DNA from: VYFG01 sp965221795
GTDB taxonomy: Bacteria; Pseudomonadota; Gammaproteobacteria; Arenicellales; Poriferihabitantaceae
Reading direction: 5' to 3'
Assembly: GCA_965221795.1 (NCBI GenBank)
Contig: OZ244914.1
Span: 1,550,001-1,614,000 of the forward strand
DNA: 64,000 bases
Of this stretch, positions 17,223-25,040 are shown in pieces (within the stretch, counting starts at the first letter, position 1; each line of letters starts with the position of its first letter). Under the pieces are notes generated by a model, which saw only the letters and a list, made by a program, of their open reading frames with translations, searched no databases and was not told where the DNA came from. The translations under genes were made by a program, and so were the position numbers.

Positions 17223-18641
17223 ATGTCCATTCCTCTTTGGCAACTGAGTGCACAGTCCCTGGCCCGGGGCATTCGAACCGGTGATCTTCGGGCGGTGGAC
17301 GTGATCACCTCCGTATTGGATCGAATGGATGCCTGCAACCCGTACCTTAATGCAGTAGTTGCTCGCCGGGATGAAGCGGCCCTGGAGGAAGCCCGGGCGG
17401 CTGATCGGGCGGTACAACAGGGACATACGCCGCTGGGACCCTTGCACGGCGTTCCAGTCACTATCAAGGTGAATATCGATGTGCGCGGAGAAGCGACCAC
17501 CAATGGCATGCGCTCGCTCCGTGATTGTATCGCACCGGACCACTCCCCGGTGGTCCAAAACTTGCTGGATGCGGGTGCCATCATCGTGGGACGGACCAAC
17601 ACTCCCGAGCTTTCCATGCGGCTCACCACCGACAACCCCCTGCATGGCAGGACCCGGAATCCCTGGGATCCAGAAGCTTCTCCGGGGGGTTCTTCGGGCG
17701 GAGGTGGAGCTGCTGCAGCGGCCGGATTTGGCCCCCTCCATCATGGCAACGACATCGGGGGCTCACTGCGGTTTCCGTCTTTTGCCTGCGGGCTGGCTAC
17801 CGTCAAGCCCACACCGGGCCGGGTGCCGGCATTCAATCCTTCCGCATCTGCCGAGCGTGGCTTGCTGATGCAGCTTTCCTCCGTCCAGGGCGTGATGTGC
17901 CGGGAAGTCGGCGACGTACGGCTGGGGCTGAACATTCTCAGCCGGGAAGATCCCCGCGATCCCTGGTGGGTGCCGGTACCATTCGAAGGACCGAAAATCC
18001 CACCACCCTTGCGGGTCGCGGTAACCCGGGAAAGTTATGGCTACCCGATTCATCCGGAGATCGTCTCCGCTCTCGACCGGATTGCCGGATTTCTGGAAGA
18101 CGCCGGTTATGTGGTGTGTGAGGTGAAAACCCCTTCCATGGAAACCGCAGCCATGGGTTGGTTCGAGGTCTTGTTCCAGGAAGTCTTCGCTACACTCGGC
18201 ACCCAGGCTGCCAAGGAGGGCAGTGCGGACATCAACCGCATCTTCGCCTGGATGCAGTCCATGCAAGAGTCTTCAGACCCCCTGGATTACCGACCCGCCA
18301 TTGCGGCTCGCAGCGCACTGACCCGGGAGTGGAATTGCTTCTTGGCCAGGTATCCGCTGATTCTCTCCCCGCTTCTGATGCGCGGACTCTATCCCTGGAA
18401 TTACGATGCCCGGGGAGAAACCGAACTGCATGACCTGTTTCGGGCCAGCTTGTACAGCACCGGCATCAATTACCTGGGGCTGCCGGCTGGTGTGGTCCCC
18501 ATCGGTCTTGTGGATGGATTGCCGGCCGGTGTCCAGTTGATCGGCAAGCGGTTTCGGGAAGACCTGATTCTGGATGCCATGCAGGTGGTAGAGGACCGCG
18601 TGGGGGTTCTGGTGCAGCAACTCTGGGAACGAGGTACCTGA
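17223..18641 (+). CDS. Amidase-signature-family hydrolase, last gene of the LysW operon
   Basis: A 472-residue amidase (GatA superfamily). The Ser-cisSer-Lys triad is readable: Lys82 in GVPVTIKVNID, the cis-Ser in SPGGSSGGGGAAAAAG (residues 157-158) and the nucleophile Ser181 in HGNDIGGSLRFPSF. The C-terminal GLPAGVVPIGLVDGLPAGVQ is also typical. There are no membrane segments and no signal peptide, so the enzyme should be cytosolic. It follows lysJ by 33 bp on the same strand, with a ribosome-binding GGAG before the ATG at 17223. The substrate is unknown. It could cleave the LysW isopeptide or an amide made from the product. GatA itself is less likely, because no gatB or gatC is nearby. Confidence 0.85.
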   Translation: MSIPLWQLSAQSLARGIRTGDLRAVDVITSVLDRMDACNPYLNAVVARRDEAALEEARAADRAVQQGHTPLGPLHGVPVTIKVNIDVRGEATTNGMRSLRDCIAPDHSPVVQNLLDAGAIIVGRTNTPELSMRLTTDNPLHGRTRNPWDPEASPGGSSGGGGAAAAAGFGPLHHGNDIGGSLRFPSFACGLATVKPTPGRVPAFNPSASAERGLLMQLSSVQGVMCREVGDVRLGLNILSREDPRDPWWVPVPFEGPKIPPPLRVAVTRESYGYPIHPEIVSALDRIAGFLEDAGYVVCEVKTPSMETAAMGWFEVLFQEVFATLGTQAAKEGSADINRIFAWMQSMQESSDPLDYRPAIAARSALTREWNCFLARYPLILSPLLMRGLYPWNYDARGETELHDLFRASLYSTGINYLGLPAGVVPIGLVDGLPAGVQLIGKRFREDLILDAMQVVEDRVGVLVQQLWERGT

Positions 18642-18848
18642 TCCGGGGGCAGGCGGTCCAAGTGCCTGTTCCATCCTGGCGGCATCGAAATGACCGAAGT
18701 GGTCCGTGCATCACCTCTGCATGCATATGTCGCAGGGAGCAGCAAGCCGACTATGAGACCACCGACACCTGCTGGCGCGGAACCGGTCGGCCCTACCGTC
18801 CATGGAGAGCATAGCGATATCGCAAGATCACCGGATTTCCTGGCCCGG

Positions 18849-19346
18849 TCATATGACCGGTTTCAGGAATTCCTGCCACGCCTGAACCTTTTCTTCAAAT
18901 GGCTTGGTCAGTGCTGAACTTGAGGACGGAAGGTAGCGCACATGCAGATGGCCCGCATGGAAAATGGCAGACGCACCCCCATAGCGGTTGAAATCCTTCT
19001 CGGCTTTCCTGCCATTCAGTCCTATCATCCGGATCTGCGGATGTCTGCAAATCAGGCCTTCCAGGTCGTTGGCGATCGAAGACCGGATATTCGAATCCAG
19101 GCTGCCAAGTCGCTCTGCCGCCTTGAGTACATCCCACAATGCGATGTCATGTTGGTGGAGAAACGCCCGTTTCGACTCGTAATCTCGGCCAATGGGCTCA
19201 TGATAGATGCGGGAAAGTATCCGCCAGAACTGGTTGCGGGGGCTAGCGTAGTATTGACCCGCCGCCAACGAGACGTCGCCGGGCAAGGAACCCAGAATCA
19301 GGATCCTGGATTGGTCGTCGACTATGGGCTTCAGTCCTTTCTTCAT
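18849..19346 (-). CDS. Mug-family DNA glycosylase, deoxyinosine/hypoxanthine type
   Basis: Base-excision repair enzyme of the uracil-DNA-glycosylase superfamily, in the branch annotated as DNA-deoxyinosine glycosylase. The 165-residue protein has the N-terminal catalytic segment ILILGSLPGDVSLAAGQYY followed by SPRNQFWRIL, the signature of that branch. It also has ALWDVLKAAERLGSLDSNIR in the middle, and near the C-terminus RYLPSSSSALTKPFEEK, corresponding to the leucine-loop motif. Length fits. The gene is isolated, converging on the LysW operon, with a gap of about 200 bp that holds nothing recognisable. Confidence 0.88.
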   Translation of the reverse strand: MKKGLKPIVDDQSRILILGSLPGDVSLAAGQYYASPRNQFWRILSRIYHEPIGRDYESKRAFLHQHDIALWDVLKAAERLGSLDSNIRSSIANDLEGLICRHPQIRMIGLNGRKAEKDFNRYGGASAIFHAGHLHVRYLPSSSSALTKPFEEKVQAWQEFLKPVI

Positions 19347-19850
19347 GAGTACCTATTCAGGCCGCATACCGGACCGATGACATGCGCCGCGTGTCAAAAC
19401 GAGTACCGAGGCATTTATCGGGCTTGATCTGGGTTCCACAATGTCAAGAGATTTTACGCAAAAGCATGACTCGGTTCCGAATTGTCGAATCTCAAGTTTC
19501 GGAGCGAATGCAGGCTCTTCAGGATTTTATGACAATCCATCCTGGGACTGCGTAACATTCACACGGCTCCCGGAGCTTGATAACAACGCCGCTCCCATTC
19601 GCGCAGCCAGCGCATGGCAAATGTAAGCAGACACGGCATCGCAGCTTCTTGACACACTCTTGGCAAACGTCTCATGCATGCCCGCAGGAAACACTCGGCA
19701 AGGCCACTACCATCGGCTCAACGGCTTTCTCTTTCGACCCCGGCCACCAGACTTCGGGCACCTATGGTACGAGTCTGTGGACGAAGAGCCCCCCACCGAA
19801 GTCATCCCAAGGACCCGGTTGTCCTGGTGTTCCGGCCAACCGACCTGTCA
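19347..19850. other. Gene-free stretch
   Basis: About 500 bases between the start of the glycosylase gene and the end of the cupin gene. Short frames such as 19441-19626 and 19577-20113 (plus) lack motifs, and the second runs antisense to the cupin. I see no strong palindrome or tRNA-like fold. Confidence 0.5.
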
Positions 19851-20240
19851 TCAATCCTTGCCCTCTACCGGCCCGGCAAAACTGTAGTCAATCCCGATCA
19901 GTAAACAGCCCGTCACGGTCCGGCTGTTATGTGCACTTCCCGGAGAGTAGATCACGTAGTCCCCCGGGCCCAGCACCGTACCGTCCGCTTCCACCAGATC
20001 CCCTTCCAGGATCAGGTATTCTTCCCGCCGCGGATGGACATGCCAGATCGTTTCGGCACCAGGCTCCATACGAATCAGGTAGGCCCCCTGGCCGGATTCG
20101 CGGTCATAGCTGAGCGCCAGAAAGCTCATGTCTTGCTGTACCGGCCCTTCCAGGTCATAGGGATCAAACGCAGTGGAGGTGGTGTGGATGATCCGTCGCG
20201 GAGCCGGAGCGGCGACAGGCGGGGAAGTGATGTCAGTCAT
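19851..20240 (-). CDS. Cupin-domain protein
   Basis: A single small beta-barrel cupin of 129 residues. The frame is open to 20336, but I start at the ATG at 20240 (MTDITSPPVAAPAPRR). Cupin motif 1 is readable as IWHVHPRREEYLILEGDL, with His-x-His and the downstream Glu as metal ligands. Motif 2 is GPGDYVIYSPGSAHNS, containing the last histidine. The family covers oxygenases, isomerases and sugar or sulfur-metabolite lyases, so the substrate cannot be named. It stands alone on the minus strand and diverges from the MATE exporter gene, 219 bp away. Confidence 0.8.
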   Translation of the reverse strand: MTDITSPPVAAPAPRRIIHTTSTAFDPYDLEGPVQQDMSFLALSYDRESGQGAYLIRMEPGAETIWHVHPRREEYLILEGDLVEADGTVLGPGDYVIYSPGSAHNSRTVTGCLLIGIDYSFAGPVEGKD

Positions 20241-20459
20241 GGAGGCAATGCGATAGGGAAAAGGAGGACGGGACTGCATGCCGTGCCGTGTCGGCTCTAT
20301 ACGCCGGATCATGCCCCACTTTGGGTTTGACGTCACGGGGAAGTTGCCATCACACTATACCACACGATGTGCCTGCATTCGTATCGTAACCTTGCACAGC
20401 CACCTCGAAAGCGATGCGGACCGGCCGCTTCATGCTCCTTCCCGTGACCTCCTGACCTG

Positions 20460-21788
20460 TTGCCCTGGATGAAACACACTGCCCCTCCAATCTTTCACCG
20501 AACGGTCTGGAATCTGGCGGGCCCCATCATTCTGGCAAATCTATCGGTCCCTCTGGTCGGTGCTGTGGACACCGCCGTGGTGGGTCACTTGCCCGGTCCG
20601 CATTACATTGGGGCAGTTGCATTGGGCGCATTGATTTTTACCTTCCTGTACTGGGGGTTCGGATTTTTGCGCATGGGTACCACAGGCTTTGTCGCCAGGG
20701 CCCATGGGGCGCATGACCCGGAAGAGGTGAAACGACTGATCCTGCGCGTCCTTCTGCTGGCTCTGGGCCTGGGATTGCTCGTGCTGCTCCTCGGACGTCC
20801 CCTGGTGGCCCTGGCTCTCTGGTTGCTGGAAAGCACGGAAGCCGTGGAACAACTGGCCCAAGACTATGCCCACATCCGAATCTGGAGTGCGCCGGCCACT
20901 CTATGTGTCTATGTATGTACGGGCGTGTTCATTGGGCTACAGCAAACCCACCGGGTGCTGGTGCTGCAGTTGGCCTTGAATCTGACCAATGTGCTGCTGG
21001 ATCTGATCTTCGTGCCGGGATTGGGATTCGGCGTAGCGGGCGTGGCTTGGGCCAGCCTGATCGCGGAGTACATGGCAGCTTGTCTTGGTTTGTGGATGCT
21101 GCGGTCCTGGTTGATGTCGGCGTGGCATCAACCGAATTGGCCCGAGGTGCTGTCTCTGCAGCCCATGCTTGAGTTGATACAAAGCAACAGCCACCTCCTG
21201 ATTCGTACCCTGTGCCTGGTATTTGCCTTTTCCTGGTTTACTGCCCAAGGGGCCACGCTGGGAGAACTGGTCCTCGCAGCCAACAGCATTCTGCTGCATT
21301 TGCAGACTTTCATGAGCTATGGGCTAGATGGGTTTGCCCACGCGGCAGAAACCCTGACCGGAGAGGCTAGCGGAGCCCGGAATCGCAGACGATTTCGCCG
21401 GGCAGTTCGTCTTACCACGCTCTGGGCCGGACTGGTGTCCCTGTTCTTCGTCAGCCTGTACTGGATCGCAGGGTCTCATATCCTGTCCTGGTTCAGTGAT
21501 CAGGTCGAGGTGCTGGAACTGGCCCTCGAATACCTGCCCTGGCTGGTTCTTCTGCCACTAGTCTCGGTATGGAGTTACCAGCTTGATGGAATTTTCATTG
21601 GCAGCGGCAACACACGAGAGATGCGCAATACCATGGCCCTCTCCACCGTGCTGTTCGTGGCCATGACCTGGCTGTTCCTGCCCACATTCGGGAACCATGG
21701 CCTGTATCTGGCACTGACCCTGTTCATGGTCGCCCGGGCGGGAACCATGCTGTACGTTTATCGTGTCACCCTGCCCGACCCGGCCTGA
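20460..21788 (+). CDS. MATE family efflux transporter (DinF-like)
   Basis: Cation-coupled multidrug/toxin exporter of the inner membrane. The 442-residue protein (start 20460, or 20469 at MKHTAPP) has twelve hydrophobic segments. The first MATE repeat begins with NLAGPIILANLSVPLVGAVDTAVVGHL, and a further typical stretch is GALIFTFLYWGFGFLRMGTTGFVARAHGA. The D-T-A-V-x-G-H motif in helix 1 and the RMGTTG segment in helix 2 are characteristic of the DinF branch. The stop at 21788 lies 12 bp from the convergent stop of the DMSP-lyase-like gene. Substrate unknown. Confidence 0.92.
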   Translation: MPWMKHTAPPIFHRTVWNLAGPIILANLSVPLVGAVDTAVVGHLPGPHYIGAVALGALIFTFLYWGFGFLRMGTTGFVARAHGAHDPEEVKRLILRVLLLALGLGLLVLLLGRPLVALALWLLESTEAVEQLAQDYAHIRIWSAPATLCVYVCTGVFIGLQQTHRVLVLQLALNLTNVLLDLIFVPGLGFGVAGVAWASLIAEYMAACLGLWMLRSWLMSAWHQPNWPEVLSLQPMLELIQSNSHLLIRTLCLVFAFSWFTAQGATLGELVLAANSILLHLQTFMSYGLDGFAHAAETLTGEASGARNRRRFRRAVRLTTLWAGLVSLFFVSLYWIAGSHILSWFSDQVEVLELALEYLPWLVLLPLVSVWSYQLDGIFIGSGNTREMRNTMALSTVLFVAMTWLFLPTFGNHGLYLALTLFMVARAGTMLYVYRVTLPDPA

Positions 21789-21799
21789 TTGCCGTGCGC

Positions 21800-22438
21800 T
21801 CAGTCAGTGAGCTGGGCAAATTGAATGGGGCCAGGTGAAATCCAGCAACATAGGGTAAGCAAAGGGGTAGTACGGGTCATCATTTCATGGGGCAACCAGG
21901 GTGAATTATGGATCGGCTCCCCAGCAAGCTGTGCGAACCATTCCCCATCACCCTGTGACCACAAGGTATCACCGCCCAAAGGGAAATAGATTTCTTCCGC
22001 CGCGTGGTGGTGACGGGGATAATGGTGACCGGGTCCAATCAGCAAGAAAGCAACTATTATTCGATCATGAGGAACCAGGGCATCATATCCGAGCAAGTTG
22101 GTGTACCCATAATTTGCCATATAGGTATCTCCCAGAGCTTCACGGTAGTGCTCGGTGCGAATCCAACGCAACTGGGGCTCCATCCGTTCGAATGCGCAGG
22201 CAAGGCTGGCCATCGGGCCGCAGTGAGCCATCTTCAATGCCGCACCAAGGTGGCGACAGCCGGGCAGGCGTTCCGGACCTGGAAGTAGGCAAGGCAAGCG
22301 GGCGGCTTGCACGGCAGAGCGGACCCGACCAATGGCTTCCACCAGATGTGGATATGCATGGGCGCTGGCTTGCAGAAACCGATTGATTTCCCGGCATAGA
22401 TCTGCGAAGGCCTCTCTGACCTCGTCTGCATGTTTCAT
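21800..22438 (-). CDS. DMSP-lyase-family cupin (DddL/DddQ-type)
   Basis: Predicted metal-dependent cupin that would cleave dimethylsulfoniopropionate to dimethyl sulfide and acrylate. The 212-residue length matches DddQ/DddL proteins. The N-terminal half is helical. The signature lies in LIGPGHHYPRHHHAAEEIYF: His143 and His145, Glu149 and Tyr151, with the last ligand His184 in NSPWLPHEMMTR. These correspond to the His-x-His-x(3)-Glu-x-Tyr and distal His set of the family. Other members may have different natural substrates, so DMSP cleavage is a family-based prediction. It stands alone, converging on the MATE gene. No acrylate-processing genes are near. Confidence 0.8.
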   Translation of the reverse strand: MKHADEVREAFADLCREINRFLQASAHAYPHLVEAIGRVRSAVQAARLPCLLPGPERLPGCRHLGAALKMAHCGPMASLACAFERMEPQLRWIRTEHYREALGDTYMANYGYTNLLGYDALVPHDRIIVAFLLIGPGHHYPRHHHAAEEIYFPLGGDTLWSQGDGEWFAQLAGEPIHNSPWLPHEMMTRTTPLLTLCCWISPGPIQFAQLTD

Positions 22439-23123
22439 GTTTCGGGGCTCCTGATGAGACGGTCACAGGATGGTCTCTCCCGGTTTCATTCCGCATTTGT
22501 CAAATTGCGCAAGTGAACTTCTGATTCGCGGCGATTTTTGTCCCACAATCAGTTCCACACACTCCTCATGGTCCCAACTTCAGTCTCGGAAATCGTATCC
22601 CGTATTCGCTATCATGGTGTTTTTATGAACGGCAGTTCCCAACTCGGCAATCCATTATGTATAGAACCCGGACAGAGAATATGCTATCGAAACGGGCAGG
22701 TCATTGATCCTCGACATTGGCAGCTTACGGAGGGGTATGTAGGCTGATCATGTTAGAATTTGCCGAACTACGTCAGGTTGAGAATGACAGAATGTGTCAG
22801 ATATGAATACGGACTCTTCGATGGTTCTCTACCCCGGTGGCCGTTCTCGTCAACGAAAGCCATGATGTCCTCGCCATCGCAAGCCAAGCTGGATTTCGCT
22901 GCTTCGTCACAATTGATGATTTCAAGCACTACGTAGAAACCAAGATCCTTGCTCTAGAGCATTGACATGAGGAATATTGGCAACCCAGAAAACATCGCTC
23001 AAAAACGGGGGCCGATTCCGCGATGAACATGAATTTCACCTCTTGGGAGACTGTTCGGGCTTAACCCAAAAACAAAGTCCAGTGGCAAAGTCGCTATAAA
23101 CGTATACCACGAGATTTGCATAC
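22439..23123. other. Gene-poor stretch upstream of the Gabija pair
   Basis: About 685 bases. A 69-codon frame at 22538-22747 has no recognisable motif. A frame ending at 22965 reads VAVLVNESHDVLAIASQAGF and VTIDDFKHYVETKILALEH. This is protein-like, but it lacks a start codon and is closed upstream by TGA at 22804, so it is perhaps the 3' remnant of a lost gene. The promoter for gajA should lie in the last 150 bases, which are moderately AT-rich. Confidence 0.45.
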
Positions 23124-25040
23124 GTGCGTTTAACCCGCGTCGAGATTGAGAACTTTCGGTCTATCCGACATTTGGTCATTGAACTCAGCGATACGACCGT
23201 GCTTGTCGGTCCGAACAATGCTGGCAAGACCGCCATCCTTGATGCAATACGGATCGCACTGACCCGACGTTGGGGCCGACGCGGCACTGGTTTTAGTGAG
23301 TACGATGTGCACTTGGCGAACGACTCCGCTGACCCAAAGCGGTCCAGTGGTATCACCATTGAGCTACGATCAGAAGAGCATGAACCTGGTGAATGGTCCG
23401 ACGCTATAGGGGAAGACCTTGCCGACATTGTGCAATTGGACGTAACTCGCAATTGCCGCTCTATAGACCTGAGAATCTGTTACGTATGGAATACGGATTC
23501 GGACAGCTTTGAACCGAGCTGGGCATTTCTGAATGCGAGCCGTGAGCCATTAGTGGGAAGCAGCGCTCGCAGAGTCAATCTTGAGCGATTCTGGCGCTAC
23601 CTTCCGGTCTTTTATCTCGGTGCTTTGCGCGATATTGGGGATGAGTTCTCCACGCGGTCATCCCAATTCTGGATCCGACTCCTCAAAGACCTGAACATTC
23701 CGTCAGAACTTGAGTCCAGGGCATTGCGAGTTCTGGACCTGCTTAACCGTAAGCTCCTCAAAGCTGACCCACGTTTGGCAGACATTGCTGAAACCCTATC
23801 AGGTGCGACACGGGTTGCGGCACGCGATACGGAAGGCGAACTTGACCTGCGACTGGTTCCCTTGAAAACTTGGGATCTGTTGTCTCGAGCAGAAATCATA
23901 CTGCGCAATGAAGCCGAACTGCCTTGGCTCCCACTCGGGTACCAAGGTCAAGGGCTCCAAAGTCTATCGGTGATTTTTCTGTTCCAAGCATTTGTCGATC
24001 ATCTGTTGCGCGAATTGTATGAACCGAATAGCGAGCCGGTTCTAGCCTTGGAAGAGCCGGAGACACACTTGCATCCCCAAGCTATTCGTACACTTTGGGA
24101 TCATATTGATGGGTTACCCGGACAAAAGATCGTCACCACCCATTCCCCATATTTTGTTCAACATGTACCCTTTCGTAACTTGCGACTGGTCCGACTCAAT
24201 GCGGGCCAGACCAAAGTGCACTCTCTACCTGCCAGTTTTTCGGTCTCGATTCCCAATCTTGCAGGACTTGAAGAGGTTATTGCCAACTCAAGCGGGCTGT
24301 TGTCCTATGAGCCTACCTCGAAGCAGTTGACGGTCCACGGCATTCTGCAAAAAAACATCTATCAGAAATTGCTCTCCTGCTGCGCTTCGAACGAGTATCG
24401 CGAGGAACTGGAAATACAGCTTTGTGACTTACGGGATCGATCTTCCTTGTATATTCCGGATGAAGAACTGCAAGCATTGGAAACCTATGCCCGACGCATC
24501 CGGGGCGAGATATTTTTTGCAGAGCGTTGGTTCATCGTAGAAGGACAGGCCGACTACCTGTTGGTACATGCCATCGCGCATGCCCTCAACTATGAACTCG
24601 ACCGGCATGGTGTCTCAGTTATTGATGCCCAAAATAATGGAAATCCCGCCACCTTCACTGCCTTGGCAAGGGCCTTGGATATTCCTTGGCTTGCAGTATT
24701 TGATGGTGATACAGAGGGTAAAGGGTTCATCCATCGCATCAAAAGCCGAGGGTTTTCCGATGCCGAGCTGGAAAAGCGTTGCAGGACTCACCCATGTGGC
24801 ACTTTGGAAGAACAGCTCATTGCCGATGGCTTGGGCGATGAGTTGAGAGAGGTGTTGCTTGCAATCGGAGTTGAAGGTGCACAGATCCTGAGCGACGACG
24901 AGACAGTAGAGGCCTTGAAGCGTAATAAGAGAATCTATGCTGCAGAGTTGGCAGCACGCATGCGATGTAGTGCCGACTTGGCGACCCAATCTCCGAGCGC
25001 CTTCCGCGACGCCATTGAGCGGTTTCGAGGATTATCGTAA
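23124..25040 (+). CDS. gajA: OLD-family ATPase/TOPRIM nuclease, Gabija GajA-like
   Basis: Defence nuclease: an ATPase domain senses nucleotide state and a TOPRIM domain nicks DNA. The 638-residue protein starts at GTG 23124 (MRLTRVEIENFRSI). Walker A is VGPNNAGKTAI (Gly29-Thr36), the Q/signature region GYQGQGLQSLSVIF, Walker B LALEEPETHLHPQ (about 305-318) and the H-loop VTTHSPYF (about 338). The TOPRIM motifs are FIVEGQADYLL (about 470) and AVFDGDTEGKG (about 526). Adjacent placement of a UvrD-like helicase makes this a class 2 OLD, i.e. Gabija-type. It is somewhat longer than characterised GajA (under 600 residues). The gene pair overlaps by one base (TAATG). Confidence 0.88.
   Translation: MRLTRVEIENFRSIRHLVIELSDTTVLVGPNNAGKTAILDAIRIALTRRWGRRGTGFSEYDVHLANDSADPKRSSGITIELRSEEHEPGEWSDAIGEDLADIVQLDVTRNCRSIDLRICYVWNTDSDSFEPSWAFLNASREPLVGSSARRVNLERFWRYLPVFYLGALRDIGDEFSTRSSQFWIRLLKDLNIPSELESRALRVLDLLNRKLLKADPRLADIAETLSGATRVAARDTEGELDLRLVPLKTWDLLSRAEIILRNEAELPWLPLGYQGQGLQSLSVIFLFQAFVDHLLRELYEPNSEPVLALEEPETHLHPQAIRTLWDHIDGLPGQKIVTTHSPYFVQHVPFRNLRLVRLNAGQTKVHSLPASFSVSIPNLAGLEEVIANSSGLLSYEPTSKQLTVHGILQKNIYQKLLSCCASNEYREELEIQLCDLRDRSSLYIPDEELQALETYARRIRGEIFFAERWFIVEGQADYLLVHAIAHALNYELDRHGVSVIDAQNNGNPATFTALARALDIPWLAVFDGDTEGKGFIHRIKSRGFSDAELEKRCRTHPCGTLEEQLIADGLGDELREVLLAIGVEGAQILSDDETVEALKRNKRIYAAELAARMRCSADLATQSPSAFRDAIERFRGLS

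Noticed and set aside
22807..22965. Frame ending VTIDDFKHYVETKILALEH, possible gene remnant
   Set aside because: No ATG, closed upstream by TGA, and only about 50 codons. It is mentioned as a possible 3' remnant but not supported as a gene.
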